Shown here: piece by piece, positions 47,541-59,889 of the stretch
Position numbering within the stretch: position 1 is the first letter of the stretch
Layout of the letters: each line of letters begins with the position of its first letter
Assembly (NCBI GenBank): GCA_025529335.1
Contig: JAMYHX010000006.1
Coordinates: forward strand, 235,787-299,786
Direction of reading: 5' to 3'
Source of the DNA: Rhizopus sp. PT2906
Lineage: Eukaryota > Mucoromycota > Mucoromycetes > Mucorales > Rhizopodaceae
DNA: 64,000 nt
Notes under the pieces: generated by a model
What the model was told of the DNA's origin: nothing
The model's database searches: none
The model's input: the letters and a program-made list of their open reading frames with translations, nothing else
Program-made: the position numbers and the translations under genes

Positions 47541-48441
47541 ATGTCTGAAGAATCGATCGAACAAAGCTATCTTCCTTTAGGAAAGCAATTAGCTGCCAAT
47601 GGTATAAACGAATATAGAAATATAAAGAAGCCTATTCTTATTATATTTTAGAGAAAAAGACTCGTGACAAAGCTGTCCGATCCCTTCGCAAGTTTTTATC
47701 TACTGATTCCAACTTGAACGAAACTGAACTGTTGAAATTATGGAAAGGGTTATTTTACTGTAAGTGACAATAAGAGTATTCTATGTACAAAAGTGTTTAT
47801 TTTCTACTTTTTAGGCTTTTGGATGTCAGATAAGCCTTTGATTCAACAAGCACTTGCCAACGATCTCGGTTCGCTTGTAATGGAGTTACCCGCATCAAAC
47901 GCCGTTCCCTTTTTAAAAGCATTCTGGCAGATTCACTGTCAAGAATGGCATGGATTAGATCGAATTCGTCTTGATAAATATTATTTATTGCTTCGTCGTG
48001 TGATATACTTTTCATTCCAGTTTTTGGCGCGAGAAAACTGGGATCATGTTTACTTGGATGCTTATAGCGATATGCTCTTGGAAGGACCCTTACAGTAAGT
48101 AATAAAGAGTAATACAAATGTACATAATATTCATCATCTTTAGTCCTTCCGATCGAACCAAGCCTGATGCAATTAGATACCATATCATTGATATTTACTA
48201 TGAAGAATTAGAAAAGGTGCTGGATGACGTTCGATCAAAATCAGAAACAGATGAATTGGATGTGCCCATGGAAGAAATTAACAGACCTATGGAAGTGATA
48301 TCAAAAGAGGGTGCAACCAAGGTATTAAGAAATAAGGCAAAGGAAGCCATCAAGCAACATGAACTTGAAATGTCTGCTATGGCTGAAGATGACGTTGAGG
48401 ATGACAGTGAGAATGACGGTGAGGATGATAATGAAGAATAG
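47541..48441 (+). CDS. Rrp1/Nop52 ribosomal RNA processing protein
   Basis: A Rrp1-type nucleolar protein with a compact four-exon gene. Start MSEESIEQSYLPLGKQLAAN at 47541, next exon EKKTRDKAVRSLRKFL, then LLKLWKGLFY, CFWMSDKPLIQQALANDL, FWQIHCQEWHGLDRIRLDKYYLLLRRVI and the last exon PSDRTKPDAIRYHIIDIYYEEL. The RDKAVRSL and WMSDKP.VQ pattern and the W.GLDR.RLDKYY motif are diagnostic. Rrp1 is needed for processing of 27S pre-rRNA to 25S and 5.8S. An acidic tail ends the protein (DDNEE). Shares a short upstream region with the divergent mL60 gene, which may couple nuclear and mitochondrial ribosome production, though this is only suggestive. Confidence 0.9.
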
Positions 48442-48602
48442 ATATTTATGTACAAATGATATGAAAAGAAAAATAGAGAAATAAAACAATGATTTATTTT
48501 TTTGTACATAGAATATGAAAGTATTGTAAGAGTGATGCTTACGGGATTAAAGTAATATAGTAATGCAGAATGGGGCGATTATAAAGTTCTATACATGTAT
48601 GT

Positions 48603-50745
48603 TTACACTTGCTGTTTGGCAGACGACTCCTGCTTTGTTGATAAATCTTGTTCATCTATGTTTTCCTCTTTTTCAACGGGAACGTCAATCTTTACACTTT
48701 CATCTTCAGTTTTTTCTTGCTGCTCTTTCTCTGTGGCAGCAGCAGCAGCAGCATCAGCCGCTGCCTTTGCTTTGACATGTCTACGTACTGAGTGATGCTT
48801 GACAAAGAAGGATGCAATGAATCCTAAACCGGCCATAGCGATCAAAACGTACCAAATCATTTGAAGGCCCTTAACATAAACTTCAATAGTTATATCCTTA
48901 TATGCTTCAGGAAGACCATGGTTGACGTACTCTGAAGACTGAATGACACGGTAAGCTTCATCTGTAGGAATCAATTGAGGGAGCTCTTGATTCAAATGAG
49001 AGTTCAAAACGGCAGATGAGATGGCTACGCCCAAAGCGCCACCAAGGATACGCGAAAAGTTGCCAAGACCTGTGACAACAGCGATATCCTTGATTTCTAC
49101 AGATGCTTGAAGGGCAATAATGGTTGATGAGAATAAACTACCGAGTGCTCCAGCACCAATGATAGTGATACCATAGATACCTACATGTTGCGTAAGAAAT
49201 AAATCCCTTTAATAAAACTATGAAACTTACGAGAAAAAGGCGTTGTTTGATCATACAAACTCGTCAATCCGATCCACAAGGTAAGTAAAGCCATACCAAC
49301 ACAGATCAGAGGTCTATAAACACCCGTCTTGGAGATCGATAGACCGACAAATGTCGAGATGAAACAAAGCACGAGTTGCATAGGAATCAATCGAATACCA
49401 GACCACATGGCGCTGTCATTACGGACGACTTGGAAATAGACTGGCAAATAGTAAACAGCAGAAAAGAATGTCATACCAAAAAACCAGTTCACCAACAAGA
49501 CACTCACAACAGAACGGTTACGGAACAGGCGTGGAGGCATCAGGGGTTCCTTGGCAAATTTCTTTTCGACAAAGACCAAGAGACCAACAAGAAGAACCGA
49601 GAGGACCAAGGGAACGATGACTGCAGCTGATTTCCATGGAAACGTCTGCCCTCCAAAATTGAGAGCCAACAAAAACAAGGTAGAAAAGGCCAAAACGATG
49701 ACGGTACCTGTGTAGTCGACGCGCTTTAATTTCTCGGATAGTTTGTCTTTAGGCGTTGGCAGACGTAAGAAATATAAAAGAATGGCAACCGCAACAGCTC
49801 CAATAGGAAGACTAAATGAAGACTGTGTTAAAAAATTTTTTCAATGGTCTATTTAGGTTATTTACTTGATGTAAAAGTTCCATCTCCAAGTGACATAATC
49901 CGTAAACGAACCCTATCATAAGCATGGTTAATTCAATTACTAGCAATAAATCAGTATACTTACACCAATCAATGGACCAAACACACTTGCCAAGGCAAAC
50001 ACAGCATTGATAATACTACAAAGATGGATCAGCATTAATCTCCAAAACGCCTCTTTGTGACTTTTTTTTACCCCTGATAACTTCCTCGCTTCTCTAATGG
50101 GACGATATCCGAAATGATAATAAATACCATTGAAGTAATACCTGCAGCGCCAATACCAGCAATGGCTCTAGCAACAATCAGCATGACCATAGACTACGCA
50201 AATAAAGGGTTATTCTTATTCCGAACATTATTCCCACGTCGCTATTGTTACCTTGGCGGCACCACATAACACAGATCCAAATAAAAATACTCCAATACCA
50301 AACATCAAAATCCATTTTCGACCAAAGATGTCTGAAAACTTGGCAAACAACGGTTCTAATCGAAAGATGTCAGCATTATAATATGAATGATATCATTCAC
50401 CTTACGAAATGCGTCAAATGTTAAAATGTATGCGGTGGCTACCCAAGAAACAATTGACATTTGATTGAAATCTGATCCGATTCTTGGTAAAGCTGTTGAT
50501 ATAATAGTACTATAGTCATCGTCAGTGGAATCCATTATTACAATTGATCTTTATAGTTACCCATCGAGTGCAGATAAAAAGAGTGCAACTTGAAGGCCAA
50601 TAAATGTCAATACACGAGCAAGTCTCTTGTTTTTGTATTCTTCTACACTGGGCTGTCCCTCCGATTTCTCGGGATTAACTGGAAGCACTGTTGTCTGATC
50701 TGTATTGGTATCAGATATGGATGCAGGATCTGAATTGTCCTTCAT
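48603..50745 (-). CDS. MFS transporter, DHA2-type (14-TM drug:H+ antiporter)
   Basis: A multi-exon major facilitator. After a 40-residue polar N-terminus the first span reads VLTFIGLQVALFLSALDG, followed in later exons by TIISTALPRIG, WVATAYILT, FAKFSDIFGRKWI (MFS motif A region), and the DHA2-typical VARAIAGIGAAGITSMVFIIISDIVPL. The middle has LALNFGGQTFPW and VSVLLVNWFFGMTFFSAVYYLP.YFQ, and the last span is followed by an Ala/Glu-rich cytosolic tail with polyalanine. Fungal DHA2 proteins export drugs, toxic metabolites or siderophores; no substrate can be inferred. About eight short introns lie between 50570 and 49070. The start at 50745 precedes TM1. Confidence 0.87.
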
Positions 50746-51506
50746 AGTTGTTGGTTTTTTTTAAAAAAAAAGTAAAGAGGAATAAAAGAAGAAGAAAGTC
50801 CTCGTACAAAAAGATCACGTCAAGGTATAAACTTATATCTGTCCGTAGATCCCCACCTCAGATGGCACTCTAACATGATTGGATGATTTATGTACATTTT
50901 AGGCAAGTAACTGTTACACACGGATTAAAATCTCGCCGTAGACCGAAAAACCGGGATCACAAAGTTTAAACATCAACATAAATGACTGAATGATGTAAAA
51001 AAAAAGTATTGATCTGCCCAGACCAGATCAAAAGAATGTACAAGTAGCCAATAGAAACTGCGACACGGCATCTTGAAAAAAGAAATAAAGATTGCGTAGC
51101 ATGATCAATTTGGATATTTTCTGCCTTATTTAGAAAAAGCATTCATAACTTCCAAGCTACTGTCAAGACTGAAATCGGTAGATTCAGAACCTCCCCCTCC
51201 CCGTTTTGCCTTCTCTAAACAGCCAATTCAAACCTCCGCGCATTTGCCTTTACATCTATGTCAAGCGGACTACAAATGCCACTTGAGCCACATTTACTAT
51301 GGCAACCTATGCCCTAGAAACATTTCCTTCTAGCTCCAGTGTTTTCAATGTCCATTATCTTAAACACAATGACGGAGTAGCCTCGGTCTCAGTTGAAAAC
51401 GTTTGCTATTACAGTTGATGGTGAATATGACCTTTTCGGTTCAGACAACATACATCGTTCAATTTACATGGCGCTCAATCACCAACACAAAGCAAGCTTT
51501 GCCTCA
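50746..51506. other. Intergenic region upstream of the MFS gene
   Basis: AT-rich upstream of the MFS start, more mixed toward the MULE remnant. No gene is supported; an 86-codon rightward frame at 51393-51653 overlaps a repeat. Confidence 0.4.
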
Positions 51507-51650
51507 GACATCCTTTGTTGGCTGACTTGTTCCTGCAGTTATTGTCTACTTTTTCACGAGAAAGTCTTTTTTAAGAATTATGCCTTTTCTAATTTTTTAT
51601 CACTACGGATCATAGTGAGCACATACTCTTTTCTTTTATCCTGGCCAATA
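51507..51650 (+). repeat. Left copy of a direct repeat flanking the MULE remnant
   Basis: Diverged direct repeat with 53215-53395. The best-conserved part contains ACATCCTTTG, then CTTTTCTAATTTTTTATCA followed by CTACGGATC. The two copies bracket the transposase remnant. Confidence 0.6.
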
Positions 51651-51823
51651 TAGGCGCACTACACAAGTGCACTACAGCTGACTTCACATTTTCTTCGTGC
51701 ACTGTACTTTTGCTATTTCTTAAAAAGCATTTTATTTATTATCTTCTTTGTCTTTCTAAATAAATGTTTGATGGTAGCTCTTCTACTTGATTACTTCTTA
51801 ATACAACTTCTCTATAAAGCTGT

Positions 51824-52962
51824 TCAAATTTGAAGCTTCCACGAACTGATAACTTCGTCAGGTCTTAGATTCTCTACAACTTCTTTCAGCATCTTCAACT
51901 TTTGCACCATATTTTCTTGCTCTCTTTGCAGTTCAGGTTCAGGTCCAGGCTGCAACCCTTCAATGGTTGATACTTCAGTATAAGTTGGGCCATTAAAATG
52001 GAAAGCGTTAGAGTTTTCTTTTTCACGAGCATTTGCATTTCTCGCCTCTCCGTCATATTCAGTACAACGTCCCAGAAGGAACATATGCTTGCAAGCCCTA
52101 TTTCGGTATCAAAATTCTGGGCAACTACAAGACTTCACCGTATCATTTTCAACACGAACTTTATAAGTTTTGTCTACAGTGTTGAACGGCTGAACATTGT
52201 ACAAGCTAGCTCTTTCCACTTCAGAAATCATGTCCATTGCCACATGGATGCTGACTTCTTCAGCTTCAAGCTCCCTTCTTCTTGCTTCTCTTGCTTCAGG
52301 TCCCATTCTTCCAACATTCATTCTGATACGATTTATGTTACTCAGAAAATCTTCTTCGACGTCATTGATCAGGATATACACCAGTCTGTCTACTCTTCTA
52401 TTTCTTCTTCTTTGCAAATAACTAGTCTTGACCTGGTTGTGCCAACTTTCAACGTAGTTATTTGTTTCCATGTTGGTATATCTGTCTGGCTGATAGGCTC
52501 TTGTCCATTTAATGAATCTGTCGTTATCTAAACAGTTGTTCTTGAAATAGAGCATGAATGCTGGATATATACTGAACTCTTGAATGAATTGGCTGAGCTT
52601 TCTGGTATATTCAGCTCTACTGTTCTCCCATACCACTCCCTCAATTGTGAGATAACTTTCTGATGCGCTCTCTTGCTATCTGATAGACTTTCAAGCACAA
52701 GTTTGGCTCGTACTTGTTGTGATATTGCTCTCAGTACATGAAAAAGACACCATCGAATGTTGACAGATGGAAATATACTGCGAATCGCATTTTCTTCCAC
52801 GTTGCTCATTTCAATCGTGATCTTTTCAAGACAGAGGCTGGCAGAATGCTTTAAATGGTGGAGCCAGTGACTTACAGGCAAGAAAGATCTATCAGTATTG
52901 AAGAGGTATGCAACAGGACAGCCAGTTCCAGTTTCTGCATGCCTAATCATCAAAGTATACAA
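51824..52962 (-). pseudogene. MULE-type transposase remnant with SWIM zinc finger
   Basis: Pieces in order on the minus strand: GTGCPVAYLFNTDRS, then IEMSNVEENAI, a CLFHVLRA motif (C-x2-H of MULE transposases), YQPDRYTNMETNNYVESWHNQVK and a C-terminal SWIM finger CSCPEF...YRNRACKHMFLL. A frameshift lies near 52640 and an in-frame TGA at 52109-52111 splits the SWIM finger, so the copy is inactive. The N-terminal DNA-binding part is absent. The flank at 52978-53192 matches the terminal half of MITE family 1, which suggests the MITEs are deletion derivatives of this MULE. Confidence 0.78.
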
Positions 52963-52977
52963 CAGGCCATCTTTAAA

Positions 52978-53192
52978 TAGTTTTATGTTGTCAGTTTATC
53001 AACAAAGATGCGAGAACACGTGTAATTGAGATAACATTGTATTTTATATCATAGAGAGTGAACTGGACAGCCTTAGGTTAGGCAGAGACTTTAGTAGTGT
53101 GACGCTGTATAGTGACAACATAGATAGCGCCCTAAGGAAGCGCCCGTAGTATTAGCCTTCTCGTGGATTTCCTCGTGTGTGTAGTGTTCACC
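52978..53192 (-). mobile_element. MITE family 1 terminal half, adjacent to the MULE
   Basis: Read on the minus strand it follows MITE copy 3 closely for about 190 bp (from ACACTAC through GGGCGCTTCCTTAGGGCGC to GACAACATAAAACTA). The second half and other terminal repeat are missing; the MULE transposase takes their place. Confidence 0.75.
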
Positions 53193-54022
53193 TTCAAGGC
53201 GAACCTTATCTCGAACATCCTTTGCTGATGCCTGTTTGTGCTATCTGCCATATCAATGGTCTGCTGTCAAATGTTTTTATTGTCCACTCTTTTCATGAGA
53301 AAGGCTTTTTAGCACTGTGTCTTTTCTAATTTTTTATCACTACGGATCGTAATAAGCATATTTCTCTATTCTTATCCTTTATTCCAAAGGAAAGTTTTTT
53401 TTTTGGAGTGTTCCAGGCGGATATCCTATACCCATGCAAGCCCTTTTAAAACAAGTGTGTGATATTTGCTGTAGTTGTGGTTGTTGTGTTAGTGTGAATT
53501 GACAGAAAGTACGATAGGACTCTTTACATTTCTTTTATTTGATGAAGGTATTAAAATTAGTAGTTACACTTATCATATAAAATTGTAATTATTATTGTGA
53601 TTGGTCAGTTTATGCTAGTGAGTTTTTGTTATGGATGTGTAGATACTGCTTATTGACCCTTATTCAACGTAGAATACGACAAAGTGTCACGCCTCCATCT
53701 TATATTAAAGACAGAAGGGACCATATTGAAGGAGAACAGCACCGAAATTGACGGAGAAAAGATGAATTAAATACTTCAACCACTTTAAGTAGCAATAACC
53801 ATTTAGCCGCGAAATAAGGTATGTAAGGAAGATATTGCTTTCTTTAGATTGTTCCAAAAAAGGTAAATTGAAGGTTAGGTAAGTGAGAAAAATTGAATGA
53901 AAAAGGTTAAAGTGTGATTACCTGGACATTTTTCTATAAAATCCTATTGTATCTGACTCTCAATTGGCGTGTTATAAAAGCAGTCCAAGAGTGTGCATCT
54001 CTTGCTTTCTTTTAATTAAACC
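53193..54022. other. Repeat and upstream region of the P450 gene
   Basis: 53215-53395 is the right copy of the direct repeat pair. The remainder is AT-rich P450 upstream sequence. No gene is supported. Confidence 0.5.
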
Positions 54023-55896
54023 ATGTCTCTCAAAGATGCTTCAGTTGGACAACAGCTTGCTATTGCTGGTGCAGCTGTATCTTCTATCATTACTTTAATG
54101 TCATTAAAATACCATGATAGACCTTTATTCTATGAACATATAAAAGATATACCTTTCGTCAAGGGTTATCCTCTAGTAGGAAACTTGCCAACTTTGATTA
54201 AAAACATTGGACGACGCTTAGACTATTCTGTTGAACTTTATGAAAAAACAGGGGCACTTACCATGTAAAACTATATGATCGAGTCCTCTATTACCTTCAT
54301 TATTAATACAGTATGATATAGAACATTGCCAACGGCCGGTCTGCCTCGACAAATCCTTACGATTGATCCTCAAAACATTGAACATATCCTAAAGAGTAAC
54401 CATACCTATTTATCTGCGAAATCATGTGCTGATTCTACCTGTTTTAGCAAACTTTTCAAATTATGTCAAAGGGCCTCGATTTAACGATGTGATGTATGAC
54501 CTTTTAGGCCATGGTATTTTTAATGCAAACGGAGATCAATGGAAATGGCAGAGAAAGACAGCAAGTCATATATTCAATGTTAAAAACTTTAGAGACCAAT
54601 TTACAGAGTAAGTATTGATAAGATTAAGAAAAAGGCAGTATGAGTAACATCCTTTAGTGTTTTTATAAAGGAGTTGCATCTGATGTGTGATCACATTCTT
54701 GATAAAGCTGCGAGTGATGGCAGTATCATCGATTTTCAAGATATCATGTTTAGATTTACTCTCGACTCTTTTGTATAGTAAGTACCTTTTAAAAGCTATA
54801 GAAACAACGTCTAATTCATATCCATTTAATAGTCTCGGATTTGGTACGGAGCTTAACTCACTTTTGAAAGATGGCAAGGTAGAATTTGCTGAATCGTTTG
54901 ACTTCCTTCAGCGAAGATGCGCTGAACGCTTCAGTGACCCTACGATGAAATACAAAGAACGCTTCCCTAGCTTATTCTTCCGAAAAGAACATACCGCTAG
55001 CTACAACATTAAAGTTGTAGACACATTTGCTCAGCAAGTCATTGAAAAGAGACGCAAAGAGATCGCGTCTGGAGAAACAAGTCACAAGGACCTGCTTTCT
55101 CGGTTTATGGAAGCAAAGAATGAAAATGGAGAGCCATTAAACGATAGAGAGCTACGTGACACTGTTCTCAATTTTATTATTGCTGGTCGTGATACTACTG
55201 CTCAAGCCTTATCGTGGTTGTTCTACAACATCAGCTTACAGCCTCGTATTGAAAGAAAGATGCTTGAAGAGATTGAAAAATATATGACTGATGGATTAGA
55301 AAATGACTCATCTGCCCTTTATCAGGCTATCACTGAGATGCCTTATCTCCACGCAGTGTGAGTATCACTTACTATATGTAGCATACACTTTTCCTCATGC
55401 TTATATCTAGATTTTTTGAAACCCTTCGTCTACATCCATCAGTTCCTGGAAACCAGAAATATGCGCTTGAAGATGATGTCTGGCCCGATGGGACTTTTGT
55501 TAAAGCAGGAACCTATGTTTCTTGGAACCCGTATGCTCAAGGAAGAAATAAGAATGTATGGGGTGATAATGCTAAAGAGTTCTATCCTGAGCGGTGGCTG
55601 GATGAAAATGGTAACCTAAAGAGAGAAAACGCTGGCAAATGGCCTGCATTCCATGCTGGTCCTCGTATTTGTTTAGGTAATACAATTTATGCTTGTCCAT
55701 TTATCCTATTGCTCACATTCTTTCTTCGATAGGTCAAAATTTGGCTACTCTGGAGGCACTTGTCTGTGTGTCTATGCTACTTCGACGCTACTCGTTTACT
55801 TTGGTATCTAATCAAATAATCACGTATGGTATCTCATTGACACATCCTATGAAAAACGGAATGAAAATGTTTGTTGAAAAGCGTCAAAGAGCTTAA
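54023..55896 (+). CDS. Cytochrome P450 monooxygenase
   Basis: A microsomal-type P450 in about seven exons. N-terminal anchor: AIAGAAVSSIITLMSL, followed by KYHDRPLFYEHIKDIPFVKGYPLVGN. Introns include 54397-54446 (joining KTNFSNYVKGPRFND). Hallmarks: NGDQWKWQRK (C-helix), the I-helix AGRDTT, ETLR (ExxR) at the start of the 55411 exon, PERW, and the heme-binding FHAGPRICLGQNLA (FxxGxRxCxG). The overall pattern is CYP52/CYP86-clan-like, as in many zygomycete P450s such as CYP509, so fatty-acid or alkane omega-hydroxylation is possible but not shown. It lies just downstream of the decayed MULE, with no sign that the gene is damaged. Confidence 0.9.
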
Positions 55897-56245
55897 CCCT
55901 ATCTATTTATCTATTATTGCAATAAATGCCTGATATTCTTAAAATGCTTTTAATTTCATATATGACTCCACTCAATATAGAGTATCTGATCCTTGTGATA
56001 ATAACAGCATATAAGAAGGGTCCGAGAGAAGCTTAGCAAGCTCCAAGCTTGATTTTGTCCACAGCAAACTTAGACGCCTTGCCTTTTAGTTGCTGAATGT
56101 GGCAGCCAGTATGCTTATTCACAAACCCGCACTTCTTTTGAACATTTCTAGCTCGTTTTTCAATAAAAATCAGTCTATGGCAAAAGACTTCAAATTTTGA
56201 AAAGCCCAAAATGACAGAGGAAGTGTTAAGAAAAGTCAAGTCTTG

Positions 56246-56650
56246 CTACTGTTTTTTCTCTAAGCTTTGTACCGTAGAAGGATATTTCCGATATTTGGCA
56301 GTATGAGCTTCAAGACTTTTTAACGAAATTAGTATAGGCTCTACAGGGCCATCCTTGTAGCAGATTTCCACACTTTTCAATGCATCAATATTTGATATGA
56401 ATGTCGACATTTTCATCGTAATTGATACGCAGTATAGCATGCATATAGCTTGTTCCCTTGTTATGATTCTCATATCTTTGCTTAGGAAAAGGCGACGATA
56501 AGCAATAGACACGAAAATGAATACAGAAATCTGGAAGTTCATCCACAATTTCACTTTTCCCATTTTCATAGAAAAAAGTACGCTCATTTCTGTTTTAAAA
56601 GTACACAAGTGAAGTAAAAGCGAGAAGTCTATTTGTAAACAGTCTGCCAT
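56246..56650 (-). CDS. Hypothetical protein (134 residues)
   Basis: A leftward open frame starting MADCLQIDFSLLLHLC, 43 nt downstream of the F-box/LRR gene stop. It contains YRRLFLSKDMRIITREQAICML and ISLKSLEAHTAKYRKYPST. The pattern of short leucine-rich strands resembles the LRR-like C-terminal parts of F-box genes, so it may be the end of a second, decayed F-box copy. No domain is certain. Confidence 0.3.
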   Translation of the reverse strand: MADCLQIDFSLLLHLCTFKTEMSVLFSMKMGKVKLWMNFQISVFIFVSIAYRRLFLSKDMRIITREQAICMLYCVSITMKMSTFISNIDALKSVEICYKDGPVEPILISLKSLEAHTAKYRKYPSTVQSLEKKQ

Positions 56651-56693
56651 CTAAATTAAGCGTTTGTAAAATAAAAAGGGCTTTCTTTTATTA

Positions 56694-58469
56694 TTATATC
56701 ATCAGTTCAACATAAACATTGTTCAGCTCAAAGCGAGCAGGAGCATTGCATATTATGAGATATTTATGCTTAGCAGGCAAGCACTCCCACAGCGCAGCCC
56801 CTTCGTCATTTGTTATATTCTTTGGAATCTCGCCAGCACATACTTTGATATATTGACGCCTTTTCTGTATTTCTACGCATACAAGCTCTCTCTCTCGAAT
56901 TTTTGCAGAATCAAGTCTTTCATTGGTAGTCAATGATAATTTTTCCAAGTATAGATCATCCAAGATTATCAGCTTGTCTTTATAGTTGCCATCACCGTCC
57001 AGCATTTCGACTTTGTGCAGATGTAACTCTTTCAAGTTTGGAAAAGACATAACAAGTTTCGTGAAAAAATCAAGATAAAAAATGGAGTTTTCAAGACGCA
57101 AAACCTGTACTGCTTCATAAACACAGCCATGAGTATCCCTTAAGCTGTACCAGCAAAGAGTCGATTCTTGCAAGTTATATGCCTTTTCTATAAACAAAGC
57201 GACGATCCTTGACAGAGAGAGCCCCCTATATTCTTCGTCTAAGCACATTTTATGAAAGTTTGGCATTTGGCTGCTTATAAAATCACCTTTTGCGATAAGG
57301 TAAATAAACAAATTTAAGGGTAAGCTGATTTGGCATTCAATTGTATGGTTCCATGATTTGCATAAATCTATGGCTATCATTGACGAACCGGTTGCTATCC
57401 ATTTAATAGAATTACACGCTTTAAGCTTAGAAGGGCGGCATGCGACATTGAGACATTCATCAATCATTGTATATGTTTTTTCACCATCATCGTGACTTGT
57501 TTGTGCTTTTAACGTTAAAGAAGCTACCTTCTTCTGAGGTGTAAACAAAAAATCTTTTAGCTGCTTATAGATTTCACCAAAGTTTGCTTGCATCGATGTT
57601 ATCTCCACCCAAAAGGTTACATTTGAAAGGTTGACCAAGCTTGCGGTAATATAATCAACCAACACTTTGGGTATCAACGAACGGCATTTAACATTCAGGA
57701 TTTTCAATGAGGGGCATACAGCAAAGTCAGCTATCAGTCTTGTATTATCGTTCATGTTGGTATACAGGTCTAGTTCGGTTAAATTGGAGCATATATTACA
57801 AATGAATATGAAATCTTGTATGTCTGCGATAATCACTGTCGAAGGTAAAGCCAGTTCTTCAAGTAATGGAAAGTCTTTTACAAAATGAAAATCTTCAATG
57901 TCTTCGAGCCATTTTATGACCTTGATAGTGTCTTTATACTTGTAGTAATAATCCAATTTAAACTTTTGATTTTCAGTATTCTGATCAAGCCTATGAAGCT
58001 TCCATTTTATATTATCATCAACTCTAAGTAAGTAATAATACAAGCTGCCTCTACAAGCAGTCAAAGAAATGCTAACCGATATAACCTTGGGGCAATATTT
58101 GACAAGTTTCTCAAGTTTTTCTAAGGGTATGTTCTTATCAGGCACCTCTCTGATCCAACCGGTAGTGACCCGTTTGACATATTTTCCAAACTGAACAAGT
58201 TGATCAGATGCTGGATTTTCGTGAAAGTCTATGAATCCGTCAATTTGAGGCGTGTTGTTGATTTGAATACTATGAAAAAGATACGGTGTAGTCAAAAGAT
58301 ACCATGATACGCAAACCAGCCGACATTCTTTAAGAGTTGTCCTGTCTGTGTACTGAAACACAAGATTGAGTATATGTGCAGGCAGTTGACGGATTGCTGG
58401 CGTTATCATACGATGCTGTAACAAGGGAAGAAAGAAAGAAAGAGTACTTTTAAACAATAAAAAGCCCAA
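56694..58469 (-). CDS. F-box/LRR-like protein
   Basis: An intronless protein. The frame opens at 58469, but the more typical start is the ATG at 58412 (MITPAIRQLPAHILNLVFQYTD), giving about 572 residues with the F-box at the N-terminus (LPAHILNLVFQYTDRTTLKECRLVCVSWYLL). The rest is a series of degenerate leucine-rich repeats (LEKLVKYCPKVISVSI, FPLLEELALPSTV, CSNLTELDLYTNMNDN, CPSLKILNVKCRSL, FPNLKELHLHKVEML). This is a common fungal SCF substrate-receptor architecture, often expanded in Mucoromycota. No specific function can be named. Confidence 0.75.
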   Translation of the reverse strand: MGFLLFKSTLSFFLPLLQHRMITPAIRQLPAHILNLVFQYTDRTTLKECRLVCVSWYLLTTPYLFHSIQINNTPQIDGFIDFHENPASDQLVQFGKYVKRVTTGWIREVPDKNIPLEKLEKLVKYCPKVISVSISLTACRGSLYYYLLRVDDNIKWKLHRLDQNTENQKFKLDYYYKYKDTIKVIKWLEDIEDFHFVKDFPLLEELALPSTVIIADIQDFIFICNICSNLTELDLYTNMNDNTRLIADFAVCPSLKILNVKCRSLIPKVLVDYITASLVNLSNVTFWVEITSMQANFGEIYKQLKDFLFTPQKKVASLTLKAQTSHDDGEKTYTMIDECLNVACRPSKLKACNSIKWIATGSSMIAIDLCKSWNHTIECQISLPLNLFIYLIAKGDFISSQMPNFHKMCLDEEYRGLSLSRIVALFIEKAYNLQESTLCWYSLRDTHGCVYEAVQVLRLENSIFYLDFFTKLVMSFPNLKELHLHKVEMLDGDGNYKDKLIILDDLYLEKLSLTTNERLDSAKIRERELVCVEIQKRRQYIKVCAGEIPKNITNDEGAALWECLPAKHKYLIICNAPARFELNNVYVELMI

Positions 58470-59889
58470 AGCCTCGTCTACGTTGTGTTACTACTGCAAT
58501 GTGTAACACTTAAGGCGTTCGATGTGTATTGACAGCAGCCTTATTTTATTGTCAAGCATAATAATAAATATGCCTAAATACTCATCCTTTTCCTAGTTTT
58601 CTATATAAAGTTTAGTCTGCAAACTCACAAAGAAAAAGCAGACGAGCATAAAAGAGATTTAAGGTACAGTCTAGTGTAACTATTGTTTTACAAGTCACAT
58701 ATTTCGCTGCTGGAGGACTACATAAACTGGATGATCTTTTACCCATTTAAACAGGCACAATATAATTTAAGACTGCTAACACTAAGTATACCAGAATATA
58801 GGTCAATGCTACAGTCAATTACATCTACAAACTACCTTTGATGTCACTTTACTGTATTTTTATTAATTATTGACATTAATTTTATAAAATGTTGTCATAA
58901 AATAAAAAAAATTATTTGCGTAAAAAGACGACAAAGAAAAATATGTTTGAATAAAACGACATTATGTCAAAAGAGAGAGAGAGAGAAAGATAATGAGTTT
59001 ATATGTAGAAAAAGAGAGAAAAAGTATGTTAGTATTAGAGCACATATCCTAATATTAGTTTTACTTACCACCAAGGTGCATTCTGGGGAGGGTAGCGATA
59101 ACTACCCAGGATAGTTTAAACAAAAAAAAAAAGGAACGGAGGACAGAGAGAACCCAGAGCACAAGAAGAGGCAATTGGGGGAACGTTCCAGATATACACG
59201 CCAGAGAGCAAAAAGGGCGGGACAAGCGAATCAGAGCAAGGACCATGAGGACAGGCTAGTTTTGATTTGTGAATCTTTGAACACTTAAGTTAATTTCAAC
59301 TCCAAGACAGCCCACCTGTTAATATTACGAAAATATTCTTGGCGACGACGAATTTACATTTCATGCAACATGAATCTTATTCTCACCATGGGTGTATTTA
59401 TTATCGATCACAGGCGAATTTACTTTCCGGAAAGAGTGTATAGCATCCTTAATCTCATCCTATGTTGAAATCACTGTAAGGATGAGTCTGTTGGGCATAT
59501 CTTCACGGAGAAAGCTTTCTTGAGACATGATTGTTTTTAGTAACAATGGAAAGAGAATATAACAAAAAAATTCTTTTAGTGTATTTTCATTTAATTAGCC
59601 CTTCCCTTGTTTTTGATACAAAAATTTTAAAATGTAGCCATCCCTTTGAAATTTGTGTAGAAATCTGTAGATTTGGACTCAAAATTTCCTACAGTGTGTA
59701 CCTTAATTAGTGCTCCGACCTCTTTTGGAAAACTTAATTTCTTTTTGCAGAGCTTCTCTCACTTCTACTAAAAGGATAAAAAAGTGGCTCATCACTTCTT
59801 TGCTTTTATTCTACACATTTACACGAATACTAGCAACAGCAACCAATAATTCAACCTTTTTATTTTACTTTTTTTCTGTAAATTTTATT
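58470..59889. other. Intergenic region with a degenerate MITE and GC-richer patch
   Basis: Around 58760-58860 a weak, decayed match to MITE family 1 is visible (CTAACACTA, CCAGAATATAGG, CAATGCTACAG). A (GA)n run lies at 58974. 59080-59260 is richer in G and C than its surroundings and may be a transposon relic. No gene is supported. Confidence 0.35.

Noticed and set aside
54387..54450. Frame disruption in the P450 near 54420
   Set aside because: A 50-nt intron at 54397-54446 restores KTNFSNYVKGPRFND, so the gene is intact.
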